Below, piece after piece: positions 9,141-18,470 of a stretch of DNA of 59,725 nucleotides (positions are counted from its first letter, which is position 1; the number at the start of each line of letters is the position of its first letter). Both the position numbers and the translations under genes were made by a program. Below the pieces are notes generated by a model. That model saw only the letters and a program-made list of their open reading frames with translations, searched no databases and was not told the DNA's origin. This DNA is from JALSKU01 sp964556545 (GTDB lineage Bacteria > Campylobacterota > Campylobacteria > Campylobacterales > JALSKU01): the NCBI GenBank assembly GCA_964556545.1, contig CAZKWE010000053.1:1-59725 (forward strand), in the 5' to 3' direction.

Positions 9141-9448
9141 TGTCTGCAAAAGTTAAAGCAAAAAATAAAAAAGCTAAATATATTCTTTTAGATGAAGTAG
9201 AAAAACATAGAAAAAGACATGTTGATAACTTAAGTTTTAAACTATTGCTTGGAGTTTTGTTTGCTATATTTACGGTTTTCTTAATTGTTTTGCCCGATAT
9301 TTATCTAAAAAATCAAATATATTATGAAAGCAGAGATATAGCAAAACTGTACAATGAATATTCGGTTTTAAAAGAGGAAAACAGGGCACTAAAGCAAAAA
9401 CTCGAATATATAAAATTTAAAAATCAAGTGTTAGATACAATATTTTGA
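9140..9448 (+). CDS. FtsL-like bitopic division protein (candidate)
   Basis: A 102-residue protein with a basic N-terminal cytoplasmic tail, one transmembrane helix (about 33-53, LLLGVLFAIFTVFLIVLPDIY), then a heptad-like coiled coil (about 60-95, YNEYSVLKEENRALKQKLE). Size, topology and position directly after rsmH match FtsL, the small partner of FtsB and FtsQ that activates septal peptidoglycan synthesis. FtsL is too divergent for motif proof, so the call rests on architecture and location. The GTG start overlaps the rsmH stop by one base. The RND permease starts 13 bases downstream. An alternative is another DivIC/FtsB-type septum protein. Confidence 0.62.
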   Translation: MSAKVKAKNKKAKYILLDEVEKHRKRHVDNLSFKLLLGVLFAIFTVFLIVLPDIYLKNQIYYESRDIAKLYNEYSVLKEENRALKQKLEYIKFKNQVLDTIF

Positions 9449-9461
9449 GAAAGAAAACAAA

Positions 9462-12400
9462 ATGATAAAAAGATTTATTGCATTTGGAGTTGACAAGCCG
9501 GTATTAAATCATATATTTTTAATATTTTTACTTGTTTTATCAATTATATCATACAATAAAATTCCAAAAGAGATATTTCCTTCCACTTTGCTTGATGCTA
9601 TAGTAATTAAAGGTGCATATCCGGGTGCAAGTCCTGATATTCTTGATAAAATGGCAGTTAAAAATATAGAAGATGATATAAAAAACTTAAGCAACATTGA
9701 TGAAGTTTCAAGTATTATAAAAAATGGTTTTTTCAGGATAAAAGTTGATCTTAAAAAAGGTGCAAACTCCCAAGAAACACTTGATGATATAAAAGATATT
9801 ATAAGTAACCAAAAGAGATATCTTCCTTCGGATATGGATGAACCTACGGCGAAAATGCTCAAAAAAAGTTTTCCTCTTATAACCGTAACCATATCTTCTG
9901 ATAAAGCTTCTACAAAAGAGCTTTTGGATTTGGCGGATAAACTGAAAAATGATTTGTATACTATTTCGAATTTAAGTGATATATCCATAAGAGGAGATGC
10001 AAATACGGAACTTGTTTTTGATCTAAATGATAAAAAAATATTTGCCTATGGCTTAAGTGAAAGCAGTGTAGTAAATGCTTTATCTTCTTTAAGTTCTATT
10101 TTTCCTGTCGGTATTATTAAGCAGACGGGAAAGCATTTGTATGTCAGTACAATTAACGGAGAAAAAGATATTCGAAAAATCAAAGATACCATTATATCCG
10201 TAAACGGTAAAAAAGTCAGGATAAAAGATATAGCCGATGTTGCTTTCAAACTTAGTGATTTAAGTGAAGTATCTCATTTTAACGGTAAACCGAATATAGC
10301 CATAAATATTAAAAAAGCCAAACAGGGCGATGCTATAAAATTGGTAAAAAGTATAAAAAAACTTTTAAAAAATTATGAATCAAAATACAAAAACTACAGT
10401 TTCAATACATATACGGATACCTCAATTTGGATAAGAAACAGATTGAATATAGTTATTTCCAATATTATCTTCGGGCTTATTTTGGTTACACTTTCCGTTT
10501 ATATATTTGTTAGCGGCAGAATTGCTTTTGTAGTTGGTATCGGAATACCGGTTAGTTTTATGATAGGATTGATTGCAACTGAACTTTTGGGATACTCTTT
10601 AAATATGCTTTCTCTTCTTGGAGCATTAATGGCTCTTGGCATGCTTGTGGATGAAGCTATAGTTGTAGCGGAAAATATATATAGGCATCTTGAAAAAGGT
10701 GACGACAGCAGGACTGCTGCTATCAATGGTGCAGCAGAAATGTTTCCTGCGGTTTTAACAGCAACCTCTACAACGATTTTTGCCTTTTTGCCTCTTTTGA
10801 TAGTAAGTGGCGAGATGGGACTTTTTATAAGAATTATCCCGGTTATGATATCCATACTTCTTTTAAGTTCTCTTTTTGAAGCATTTTACTTTTTGCCTTT
10901 GCATGCCAAAGATTTTCTAAAGACACACAAGAAAAAAGACAGAACAAAAAGATTTTGGGATTGGGCGAAAAGAGTTTATTCAAATATTATGATGATTTCC
11001 ATGAAGTATCAAAAAACAACTTTACTACTTTTTTTAGTGCCGATTTTATCTTTGACGCTGTTTTTGCTTAAAAACAGTAAATTTCAACTTTTTCCGGAAT
11101 TTGACAATACTCAGATATTTTTGGTTGGAAAAGTAAATGTCAACAATAATCTGTATCAAACACAAAAACTTGTAACAAGAGTAGAAAAAATACTTCTTAA
11201 AAAGCTTCCAAAAGGAGATGTCGCTTCTATAACTTCAATAAGCGGGCTTAAGCTTGACAATAAATTCAGACCCGATATTGCAGAAAATAATTTTCAAATA
11301 TTTATCAATCTTTATGAGAGAAAACCGGAAAATTTTTTTGATAAATATATAAATCCCTATTTATCACCCGAATATGACGATACGGATATGAAAAGAAGCC
11401 ACAGTGCTCAGGAAATTGCAAAAATGATAAAAAAAATTACCGCCAATATTGCCAAAAGCAAAGAGTATGAAGAGTTTTCTGTAACGGTACCCGGTGCCGG
11501 GATAGTTAAAAGTGATATAGAGTTATCTTTTTCAGGAAAAAGTCAAGATATAAAAAAAGCTTTAAAAATAGTAGAAGACAAAATGAAAACAATTTCCGGA
11601 GTTTTTAATGTCAGCGATGATATGCTAAGCGGAGAAAAAGAGTTGAAATTAAGAGTTAACAAATATGGGCAAACTCTTGGTTTTAATGAGATAATCTTAA
11701 GTCGGGTTTTGAAAAATTATTTTCAAAAAGCTGAAATCGGGAAAATGTTTAAAGGTGAAGATCTTATAAAAATCAAATCAGAACTTTTAAATAAAGATAG
11801 TTTTGAAAAATTAAAAGATTTTTATATAGATATACCGGGCAGTCTCAAAAAAGTAAGACTCAAAGATATAGCTGATTTTATCATAAGACCGAGTTATACT
11901 GAAATTTTTAAAGACAATGGAGTAAGAATCAGAACGGTATTTGGTTCGCTTGATAAAAAAAAGCTGACTTCTGCCGAATTTTTAAAAAAGATGAAAACCG
12001 TATTTAAAAAAGTTAAAAATATGGGAGTTAAAATAGATATAAAAGGCGAACAAAAATCAAACAGACAAATTCAAAAAGAGATGGCGGAAGCAGGGATAAT
12101 TGCACTGTTTCTTATATTTATAGCACTTGTTTGGATGTTTGACAGTGCAGTATTGTCACTGGTTGTTTTAAGCACCATTCCTCTTTCCGTGCTTGGGGTA
12201 TTGGTGGGTAATCTTATCATGGGATTGAATTTGACTATGCCGGGTCTTCTTGGGCTTGTAGGGCTGAGTGGGGTCGTAGTAAATGATGGGATTATTATGA
12301 TAGATTTTATCAAGAAAACGAAATCTTTAAAAGAAGCGGTTGTGCTTGCGTCATTAAGACTAAGACCTATATTTTTAACTTCCGTTACCACGGTTTTGGG

Positions 12401-12548
12401 GTTAATGACTTTAATGTTTTTTGCCTCAGGACAATCCGTAATCCTTCAGCCTATGGCTATAGCTTTGGGATTTGGTGTTGCATGGGCTACTGTTTTGAAC
12501 CTCTTTTATGTACCGGTGCTTTATTCAGTAATTTATAGGGTAAAATAA
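9462..12548 (+). CDS. RND-family efflux permease (AcrB/MMPL-like, no adaptor encoded nearby)
   Basis: A 1028-residue inner-membrane transporter with the duplicated RND architecture: one N-terminal membrane segment, a large periplasmic loop (about 35-320), six membrane segments (about 330-510), a second periplasmic loop (about 545-860) and a final membrane block. The fourth-helix signature reads GMLVDEAIVVAENIYRHLEKG, so the usual proton-relay Asp-Asp is Asp-Glu. The second-half signature VGLSGVVVNDGIIMIDFI is present. RND permeases of this type use proton motive force to expel drugs, bile-like compounds or metals, normally with a periplasmic adaptor and an outer-membrane channel. Neither is encoded here; the neighbours are the FtsL-like gene and DUF2018, so partners must be elsewhere. 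The substrate cannot be told. Confidence 0.9.
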   Translation: MIKRFIAFGVDKPVLNHIFLIFLLVLSIISYNKIPKEIFPSTLLDAIVIKGAYPGASPDILDKMAVKNIEDDIKNLSNIDEVSSIIKNGFFRIKVDLKKGANSQETLDDIKDIISNQKRYLPSDMDEPTAKMLKKSFPLITVTISSDKASTKELLDLADKLKNDLYTISNLSDISIRGDANTELVFDLNDKKIFAYGLSESSVVNALSSLSSIFPVGIIKQTGKHLYVSTINGEKDIRKIKDTIISVNGKKVRIKDIADVAFKLSDLSEVSHFNGKPNIAINIKKAKQGDAIKLVKSIKKLLKNYESKYKNYSFNTYTDTSIWIRNRLNIVISNIIFGLILVTLSVYIFVSGRIAFVVGIGIPVSFMIGLIATELLGYSLNMLSLLGALMALGMLVDEAIVVAENIYRHLEKGDDSRTAAINGAAEMFPAVLTATSTTIFAFLPLLIVSGEMGLFIRIIPVMISILLLSSLFEAFYFLPLHAKDFLKTHKKKDRTKRFWDWAKRVYSNIMMISMKYQKTTLLLFLVPILSLTLFLLKNSKFQLFPEFDNTQIFLVGKVNVNNNLYQTQKLVTRVEKILLKKLPKGDVASITSISGLKLDNKFRPDIAENNFQIFINLYERKPENFFDKYINPYLSPEYDDTDMKRSHSAQEIAKMIKKITANIAKSKEYEEFSVTVPGAGIVKSDIELSFSGKSQDIKKALKIVEDKMKTISGVFNVSDDMLSGEKELKLRVNKYGQTLGFNEIILSRVLKNYFQKAEIGKMFKGEDLIKIKSELLNKDSFEKLKDFYIDIPGSLKKVRLKDIADFIIRPSYTEIFKDNGVRIRTVFGSLDKKKLTSAEFLKKMKTVFKKVKNMGVKIDIKGEQKSNRQIQKEMAEAGIIALFLIFIALVWMFDSAVLSLVVLSTIPLSVLGVLVGNLIMGLNLTMPGLLGLVGLSGVVVNDGIIMIDFIKKTKSLKEAVVLASLRLRPIFLTSVTTVLGLMTLMFFASGQSVILQPMAIALGFGVAWATVLNLFYVPVLYSVIYRVK

Positions 12549-12550
12549 GA

Positions 12551-12556
12551 TATAAT
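12551..12556 (+). promoter_or_regulatory. Candidate -10 element for the DUF2018-hemC/ubiD gene run
   Basis: TATAAT three bases after the RND permease stop and 41 bases before the DUF2018 start, in the only gap of this plus-strand run that could hold a promoter. Confidence 0.4.
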
Positions 12557-12597
12557 ATGCGTTTATAATAAAAGATATATAACAAAGAGGATAAAAA

Positions 12598-12876
12598 ATG
12601 TGGCTTGAAGATGATGATATATTTGGCGGAAAACCGGAAGATAAATTTTTTGATATAATTTATAATGCAAACAGAAATTTGGTACAAAACGAACTTGTTG
12701 ATACCGTTTCAAGAACGGCGGCTATGGAGCTTTTGCTTGAAGAAATGTTGGGAGAGGATAAAGATATAGAAGCAATTATTGCAAATTATTACAGCAACAA
12801 TACGGATAAAGTAAATAACAAGATGAATGATCTTTATATACAGATGATGGGAAATATATTAAGTCAAAATGAGTAA
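12598..12876 (+). CDS. DUF2018 family protein (HP0242-like small helical protein)
   Basis: A 92-residue, probably all-helical cytosolic protein. The start (FGGKPEDKFFDIIYNANRNL) and end (IQMMGNILSQNE) closely resemble H. pylori HP0242, also 92 residues as I recall, which crystallised as a knotted homodimer; its C-terminus reads very similarly. The function of the family is unknown. It begins with ATG behind GAGGA and overlaps the next gene by 8 bases. The following genes (periplasmic protein, polyprenyl synthase, hemA, proS, hemC) are also neighbours of HP0242 in H. pylori, which strengthens the assignment. Confidence 0.82.
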   Translation: MWLEDDDIFGGKPEDKFFDIIYNANRNLVQNELVDTVSRTAAMELLLEEMLGEDKDIEAIIANYYSNNTDKVNNKMNDLYIQMMGNILSQNE

Positions 12877-13312
12877 AATTTTTACCGTTTTTCTTTTTTG
12901 TGTTATACAGTTGTATGCTGCAAAATGGAAATATCAGTATCAATTTATTCTTAAAAAGGACCAAGTGGCAAAAGTTAAAATTTCTTACAGAGATAAAAAA
13001 GTATTTTTAAGAGATGGTGAATTTGATTTTAGATGGACACTCTATAAAAACGGTGCTTTGATAACACATAGTGTGTATCAAAAAGTTGAGCATCAGTATG
13101 TTTTGTACCAAACACACAGACTTGATAGTTTTGAAATTGAGCTTGTACCTATGGGTGTAAATATATCAAACAGGATATATCTGTTGGTTGTATTTGAATC
13201 ATTTGATAAAAAAAATAAAACCGCAACTATTGATATGTTTATTAAAGATGATAATGTTAAGATTTTGGCTGATTTTATAGATTTAAACAATAAGGGAATA
13301 AATGTTAAATAA
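12869..13312 (+). CDS. Conserved exported protein of unknown function (HP0241/Cj0540 position)
   Basis: A 147-residue protein with a cleavable-looking signal peptide (residues 1-18, MSKIFTVFLFCVIQLYAA) followed by a beta-rich domain with alternating hydrophobic residues and no cysteines in the mature part. It overlaps the DUF2018 gene by 8 bases upstream and the polyprenyl synthase gene by 11 bases downstream, so it is surely co-translated with both. The same slot between DUF2018 and polyprenyl synthase holds a periplasmic protein in Campylobacter and Helicobacter, as I recall. No catalytic motif can be seen, so no function is proposed. Confidence 0.75.
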   Translation: MSKIFTVFLFCVIQLYAAKWKYQYQFILKKDQVAKVKISYRDKKVFLRDGEFDFRWTLYKNGALITHSVYQKVEHQYVLYQTHRLDSFEIELVPMGVNISNRIYLLVVFESFDKKNKTATIDMFIKDDNVKILADFIDLNNKGINVK

Positions 13313-14201
13313 AGTTGATGAAAGTATTAAAAATTTTATCAGAGAGTTAAATGAGGACATTGTAACGGATCTGTATGACAGAATTTCTTCAGGAAAAAAA
13401 CTTAGAGCGAAACTGATAATGAAAATTTCTTCAGCCAAAAGTCATCAAGCAATTATCTTGGCATCCATAGTAGAAATGATACATGCTGCAAGTTTGCTTC
13501 ACGATGATGTTATAGATGAAGCTGACACAAGAAGAGGAAAAGAGTCTATCAATTTTCTTTTTGGGAATAAAACTGCCATAATGCTTGGTGATATACTTTA
13601 CTCAAAAGCTTTTTTTGAACTTTGTAATTTTTCAAAAGATATTGCAAAAACTATTTCAAATGCCGTAACTCTTTTGTCCGTGGGAGAACTTCTTGATGTG
13701 GAACTTTCGCATAGTTTTAATACCGATAAAGAAAAATATTTTGATATGATATATAAAAAAACAGCTTCGCTTATAGAAGCAGCATCTTCAAGTGCTGCAA
13801 TGCTAACAGGTTTTGATGAAAAAAAATTTGCTGTTTATGGTAAAAATCTCGGACTTGCTTTTCAGATTATAGATGATGTGTTAGATATAACAAGCAATGA
13901 CAAGATGCTTGGAAAGCCGGCTATGAATGATTTTAAAGAAGGCAAAACAACACTGCCTTATATATTTTTGTATGAGAAATTAAACAATAAAGACAGAGAA
14001 AAACTTTTAACACTTTTCAAAAAAGATATAAGCAAGAGCGATCAAAACTGGATAAAAGAAAAAATGCAAGAGAGCAGGGCTTTGGGTAAAACTCTTGATA
14101 TTGTTAATCATTTAGCCGATGAAGCATTGGATGCTATAAAAGATTATAAAAACAAAGAGCTTGAAAAAATTATAAAAGATATGATTCAAAGAGAATACTA
14201 A
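13302..14201 (+). CDS. ispB: Polyprenyl diphosphate synthase (IspB-like)
   Basis: A trans-prenyltransferase that extends farnesyl diphosphate with isopentenyl diphosphate to make the side chain of the respiratory quinone. The 299-residue product has both aspartate-rich motifs: LLHDDVIDEADTRRG (first, substrate-Mg binding) and QIIDDVLDITSN (second), plus the GKKLRAKL segment that binds pyrophosphate. Small residues in place of bulky aromatics just before the first motif agree with a long-chain (C30-C40) product, but the exact length cannot be told. It overlaps the upstream gene by 11 bases and is followed 9 bases later by hemA. Together with the downstream ubiD this places quinone synthesis genes around a haem-precursor block. 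Confidence 0.92.
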   Translation: MLNKVDESIKNFIRELNEDIVTDLYDRISSGKKLRAKLIMKISSAKSHQAIILASIVEMIHAASLLHDDVIDEADTRRGKESINFLFGNKTAIMLGDILYSKAFFELCNFSKDIAKTISNAVTLLSVGELLDVELSHSFNTDKEKYFDMIYKKTASLIEAASSSAAMLTGFDEKKFAVYGKNLGLAFQIIDDVLDITSNDKMLGKPAMNDFKEGKTTLPYIFLYEKLNNKDREKLLTLFKKDISKSDQNWIKEKMQESRALGKTLDIVNHLADEALDAIKDYKNKELEKIIKDMIQREY

Positions 14202-14210
14202 AGGTAAATT

Positions 14211-15548
14211 ATGAATTATTTGATAGTCAGTTTTTCACATAAAAACAGTGATATTGCCACAAGGGAAAAAATTGCTTTTAACAGTGATGAAAAAAAGATA
14301 GAATTTTCTAAAAAATTACTAAATTATCCCGAAATAAACGAAGTTTTGATACTTTCAACCTGTAATAGAGTAGAAATTTTTACCAATGTCAAGGATTGTA
14401 ATGATGCACTTGAACATATCTTTTGCGAATTGGAAGAGTTTTCTTCTATTCCTGTAGATGAACTCAAAGGAAGAGCTGACATATACGAAGATAATGGTGC
14501 TATACATCATATATTTTCCGTTGCTTCTTCGCTTGATAGTGTGGTAATTGGTGAAACACAGATAGTAGGGCAGATAAAAGATGCATTTAAGTTTTGTTTT
14601 GACAATGGTTTTTGTTCGCAAAAGATAGCCAGAGTCATGCATCATACTTTCAGATGCGCGGCGGCTGTTAGAAGTTCAACTGAGATAAGTTCATCTCCGG
14701 TTTCCATATCAAGTGTTGCAGTTAACAAAGCAAAAGATTTGGCAGGCGGAAGTTTGGCGGGTTTTTCAGCTATTGTTATAGGTGCGGGCGAAATGAGTAG
14801 GATTTGTGCAGAGCATTTGATAAAAAACGGATGCAATGTTATCATCATTAATCGAAATATTGAAAAAGCTGAGAAATTGGCAAAAGAACTTGGAGAAACA
14901 ACAATAGCCGAAGGTTTTGACAAAATAGAGAGTTTTATAAACAAATACAGATTTTTATTTAGTGCTACAGGTGCGGATAATTATATCATAAAAGATGAAA
15001 TGGTAAAAGAGGTTGATTTTGAAAGATGCTGGTTTGATATAGCAGTGCCAAGAGATATACAGGAGAGTTGTAAAGAAAAAAATATTAATCTTTTCAGTGT
15101 AGATGATTTGAAAAATGTTGTTTCTCAAAATAAAGCCTTTAGAGAGAAACAAGCAAGTGTTGCATTTTCTATAATTGGAAAATTTACTATTGAATTTTAC
15201 AAATGGCTTCAAACGCTGCAAGTTGAGCCAATTATAAAAAGAATGAGAGAAATGGCAAAAAGAAGTGCACAAAAAGAGTTAGAGAGAGCTATAAAAAAAG
15301 GGTATCTTCCAAAAGAACAAAAAGATGAAGTAGAAAAGATACTTCATCAAGCTTTTAATACTTTCTTGCATAAACCAACTTGCAATTTAAAAAAAGTAGC
15401 GGAAGATCCTGAGTTTGATACCATAGTACAATCATTTCAATACCTATTTGGAATAAATGAAAAACAAACAAAGTCAATGAATATGTATAAATGCGAATAT
15501 CATATGGAAAAAGGACCTACAAATCATTTAACTAAGGAGCATAAGTGA
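14211..15548 (+). CDS. hemA: Glutamyl-tRNA reductase
   Basis: HemA reduces glutamyl-tRNA to glutamate-1-semialdehyde with NADPH, the first committed step of the C5 tetrapyrrole pathway. The 445-residue product shows the catalytic cysteine in LSTCNRVEIF, the specificity segment VVIGETQIVGQIKDAF, the NADPH-binding VIGAGEMSRICAEHL and the C-terminal dimerisation helices. There is a short C-terminal tail after the dimerisation domain (about 425-445) with a His- and Lys-rich end. ATG start with AAAGG about 7 bases upstream. It overlaps the proS start by 4 bases (GTGA). hemC lies three genes downstream in the same run. Confidence 0.97.
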   Translation: MNYLIVSFSHKNSDIATREKIAFNSDEKKIEFSKKLLNYPEINEVLILSTCNRVEIFTNVKDCNDALEHIFCELEEFSSIPVDELKGRADIYEDNGAIHHIFSVASSLDSVVIGETQIVGQIKDAFKFCFDNGFCSQKIARVMHHTFRCAAAVRSSTEISSSPVSISSVAVNKAKDLAGGSLAGFSAIVIGAGEMSRICAEHLIKNGCNVIIINRNIEKAEKLAKELGETTIAEGFDKIESFINKYRFLFSATGADNYIIKDEMVKEVDFERCWFDIAVPRDIQESCKEKNINLFSVDDLKNVVSQNKAFREKQASVAFSIIGKFTIEFYKWLQTLQVEPIIKRMREMAKRSAQKELERAIKKGYLPKEQKDEVEKILHQAFNTFLHKPTCNLKKVAEDPEFDTIVQSFQYLFGINEKQTKSMNMYKCEYHMEKGPTNHLTKEHK

Positions 15549-17248
15549 GATTTTCAAAATGTTTTATACCCACAACCAAAGAAGCACCAAGCGATGCCGT
15601 TCTTCCAAGCCATAAGCTTTTGGTTCAGGGAGGTTTTGTATCTCAGGTCGGAAGCGGAATATATAACTTTTTGCCTTTGGGAAAGATAGTTTTAGAAAAG
15701 ATTAGAAAAATCGTAAAAGAAGAACTTGACAAGGCAGGCTCACAGGAAGTTCAGCTTGGCTTTGTAACTCCTGCTGAATTATGGAAAGAAAGTGGCAGAT
15801 ATTTAAAATACGGTAAAGAGCTTTTGAGAATTAAAGATAGAAAAGACAATGAATTTGTTTTAAGTCCTACTGCCGAAGAAATGATGGTGGACTTGGTTAG
15901 AAACAGGATAAAAAGTTATAAACAGCTTCCGTTAAATCTTTATCAAATAAATACAAAATTCAGAGATGAGGCAAGACCGAGATTTGGATTGTTAAGAGGC
16001 AGAGAATTTTTAATGGAAGATGGATATAGTTTTCATGAAAGTTTTGAAGATCTTGATAGAGAATTTGACTTAATGGAAAAAACTTATTCAAAGATTTTCG
16101 ATAGACTCGGTCTTGATTTTAGAGTGGTTGATGCCGATAGCGGAGCAATCGGAGGAACAGGAAGTAAAGAGTTTATGGTTTTAGCAGATAACGGGGAAGA
16201 CGATATCGTTATTTGTGATAATTGTTCATATGCAGCCAATATAGAAGTAGCAAAAAGAGCAAAGAGAATTCCTCCTTATGATGAAAAACCGCAAATGACA
16301 CCGGGTAATTTTTATACACCTGAAGTTAAAACGATAGAAACGCTGTCAGAGTTTTTTATGATAGAGCCTTACTATCTTGCCAAGGCGGTTGCAAAAAAGG
16401 CTTTGTTTGAAGACGGCAATGAAAAAATAGTTATATATTTTTTAAGAGGAGACGACACTCTTGAGGAGACAAAAGCTTTAAATGCGGTTAATGCTTTGGA
16501 ATTGGTTGATGTGAGTGAAGAAGAACTCGTTAAAAATGGTATAACTCCCGGTTTTATAGGATTTGAGGTTAAAAATACACAAATTGTTATAGATATTGAT
16601 TTAAAAGATGACGATACTTTGATATGCGGAGCAAATAAAAAGGATTATCATTTTGTAGGATACTCTTTAAAGGATAAATTTAAAGATAAATTTTATGATA
16701 TAGCTGAAGTTAGAGAGTTTGACTTGTGTGCTAAATGCGGTGGTAAATTATCCCAAACAAAAGGTATAGAAGTCGGTCATATTTTTAAGCTTGGAGATAG
16801 ATACTCAAAACCTTTGCAAGCAAATTTTTTGGATAAAAACGGTAAATCAAAGCCATTTATCATGGGAACATACGGCATAGGAGTCAGCAGACTTGAAGCT
16901 GTCATTATAGAACAGCATCATGATGATAAAGGATGCATTTGGACAAAAGAGAGTGCTCCTTTTATGCTTGATATAATTGTTTCAAATCCGAAAAATGAAG
17001 ATGAACTTAATTTTGGAAATAAAATTTACAATGAATTATTATCTTTAAATAAAGAAGTTATAATAGACGACAGAAAAGAGAGATTCGGTTTTAAGATGAA
17101 AGATTTTGAGCTTATAGGATTTCCTTATGCCCTGATAGTCGGTAAATCCTTAAAAGACGGAGTAGTAGAATTGGTAGAGAGAAAAACATTGAAAAAAAGT
17201 GTTATAAAAAAAGAAGAAATATTGCAAAAATTAAAAGAGTTGATATAA
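15545..17248 (+). CDS. proS: Prolyl-tRNA synthetase
   Basis: ProRS charges tRNA-Pro. The 567-residue product is the standard bacterial form with an editing (INS) domain between class II motifs 2 and 3. Motif 2 is seen in FRDEARPRFGLLRGREFLMEDGY (residues about 139-161), motif 3 in MGTYGIGVSRLEAVIIEQ, and the GSGIYNFLPLG opening is typical. The INS domain occupies about residues 225-410 and has CAKCGGKLS near its end. The start is GTG overlapping the hemA TGA stop, giving translational coupling. fxsA follows immediately. No anomaly. Confidence 0.97.
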   Translation: MRFSKCFIPTTKEAPSDAVLPSHKLLVQGGFVSQVGSGIYNFLPLGKIVLEKIRKIVKEELDKAGSQEVQLGFVTPAELWKESGRYLKYGKELLRIKDRKDNEFVLSPTAEEMMVDLVRNRIKSYKQLPLNLYQINTKFRDEARPRFGLLRGREFLMEDGYSFHESFEDLDREFDLMEKTYSKIFDRLGLDFRVVDADSGAIGGTGSKEFMVLADNGEDDIVICDNCSYAANIEVAKRAKRIPPYDEKPQMTPGNFYTPEVKTIETLSEFFMIEPYYLAKAVAKKALFEDGNEKIVIYFLRGDDTLEETKALNAVNALELVDVSEEELVKNGITPGFIGFEVKNTQIVIDIDLKDDDTLICGANKKDYHFVGYSLKDKFKDKFYDIAEVREFDLCAKCGGKLSQTKGIEVGHIFKLGDRYSKPLQANFLDKNGKSKPFIMGTYGIGVSRLEAVIIEQHHDDKGCIWTKESAPFMLDIIVSNPKNEDELNFGNKIYNELLSLNKEVIIDDRKERFGFKMKDFELIGFPYALIVGKSLKDGVVELVERKTLKKSVIKKEEILQKLKELI

Positions 17249-17644
17249 ATGGTTTATTTTTTAATATATCTTTTTTTGGAAATTACCGTTACCCTAAATA
17301 TCGCTTCTCGTATCGGCAGTTTTGCTACTTTTATAGAAGTGATAGGTTCTGCAATTGTCGGTTTTATTATTATTGTAAATCTTGGCAGTAGTTTAAATGA
17401 AGGCTTTAGAGCATTGGTTGAGAGACGAATTAGCGAAGAAGAATTTTTGCAGCTTCATCTTTTTATGCTAATAGGCGCAATCTTGCTTATCATACCCGGT
17501 TTTTTAAGTGATATTGTGGGTATTTTATTTCAATTTCCATATATCGGACTTAAAATTACAAAAAAATTTTATAGATTTAAAAATAAAGAAAAAAGGAGTG
17601 ACGATGTCATTGATGTCGAAGTTATTGACAATATGGATAAGTAG
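17249..17644 (+). CDS. fxsA: FxsA-family inner membrane protein
   Basis: A 131-residue membrane protein with FxsA features: an N-terminal helix, a second hydrophobic segment (about 28-48), a central cytoplasmic loop (LVERRISEEEF) and the family signature IPGFLSDIVGILFQFP (about 78-93), then a charged C-terminal tail. FxsA of E. coli can suppress F-plasmid exclusion of phage T7; the normal role is unknown. ATG begins at the base after the proS stop region, so it is co-transcribed. The 3' end overlaps the Dsb-like gene by 41 bases. Confidence 0.85.
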   Translation: MVYFLIYLFLEITVTLNIASRIGSFATFIEVIGSAIVGFIIIVNLGSSLNEGFRALVERRISEEEFLQLHLFMLIGAILLIIPGFLSDIVGILFQFPYIGLKITKKFYRFKNKEKRSDDVIDVEVIDNMDK

Positions 17645-18470
17645 TGTTTTATTTGTTTTTGCGGGAAATTTAACAACAACCAAGAAGGTTGAAAAATTTT
17701 TAACTACATCCATAAGACCAAATAAAAATATAAAGGTTCTTGGTTTTCATATAGTTAAAGTTATAGACCTAAAAGATATTCCCGGCTGGAAAGCTTATGT
17801 TTTAACCATTGATATAGAATTATTGAAGCAAAATAACAGAGTTATAACGATAAAAGATGTTATATTTTCAAACGGTAAGTATTTAAGCAGAGCTTTTGTA
17901 GATATTGATACGAAAAAGAAATTAAAAGAGAGGATATTAAGGAGTTTTTCTCCTGATGCTCCTATGAGTTACTATGATGATGAACATTTGCTTTACGGCA
18001 GCAAAGATGCCAAGTATAAAATATTGGTTTTTAGCGATCCTCAATGTCCGTTTTGCATGGACTTTGTTCCTGATGTGATGGAATTTGTAAAAAAGCATCC
18101 TAAAGATTTTGCTTTATACTATTATCATATGCCTTTATCAATTCATCCGGGAAGTGATACCATAGTAAAAGCCGAGATAGCTGCCACAAAAAAAGGATAT
18201 AAAGATATATCTTATAAAGCTTACAAAAAAGATATGGAAGCTGATACAAAAGATCCAAAAAAAGTACTTGAAATTTTTAATAAAAAATTAAAAACAAATA
18301 TTACACTTGATGATATAAACAGTAAAGATGTTAAAAAGAGATTTAGTAATGATTTATTTAAAGCAAATAAAATATTGGTAAACGGAACTCCAAGTGTATA
18401 TGTTAACGGAAAATATGATGCCGGAAGAGAGAAAATACAGCATCTTATGGATAAGTATAAAACAAAATGA
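17604..18470 (+). CDS. Exported DsbA/DsbG-like thiol-disulfide oxidoreductase
   Basis: A 288-residue periplasmic protein: signal peptide (1 to about 21), an N-terminal dimerisation-type region, then a thioredoxin-fold domain with CPFC at residues 148-151 (FSDPQCPFCMDF) and the cis-proline loop NGTPSVYVNG. The two-part build resembles DsbC/DsbG and H. pylori HP0231, so the likely role is making or shuffling disulfides in exported proteins. The ORF is open further 5', but ATG at 17604 is preferred: AAGGAG lies 5 bases upstream and it gives a proper signal peptide, whereas the longer form would run deep inside fxsA. The stop overlaps the hemC ATG (ATGA). Whether it acts mainly as oxidase or isomerase cannot be decided. 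Confidence 0.85.
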   Translation: MSLMSKLLTIWISSVLFVFAGNLTTTKKVEKFLTTSIRPNKNIKVLGFHIVKVIDLKDIPGWKAYVLTIDIELLKQNNRVITIKDVIFSNGKYLSRAFVDIDTKKKLKERILRSFSPDAPMSYYDDEHLLYGSKDAKYKILVFSDPQCPFCMDFVPDVMEFVKKHPKDFALYYYHMPLSIHPGSDTIVKAEIAATKKGYKDISYKAYKKDMEADTKDPKKVLEIFNKKLKTNITLDDINSKDVKKRFSNDLFKANKILVNGTPSVYVNGKYDAGREKIQHLMDKYKTK

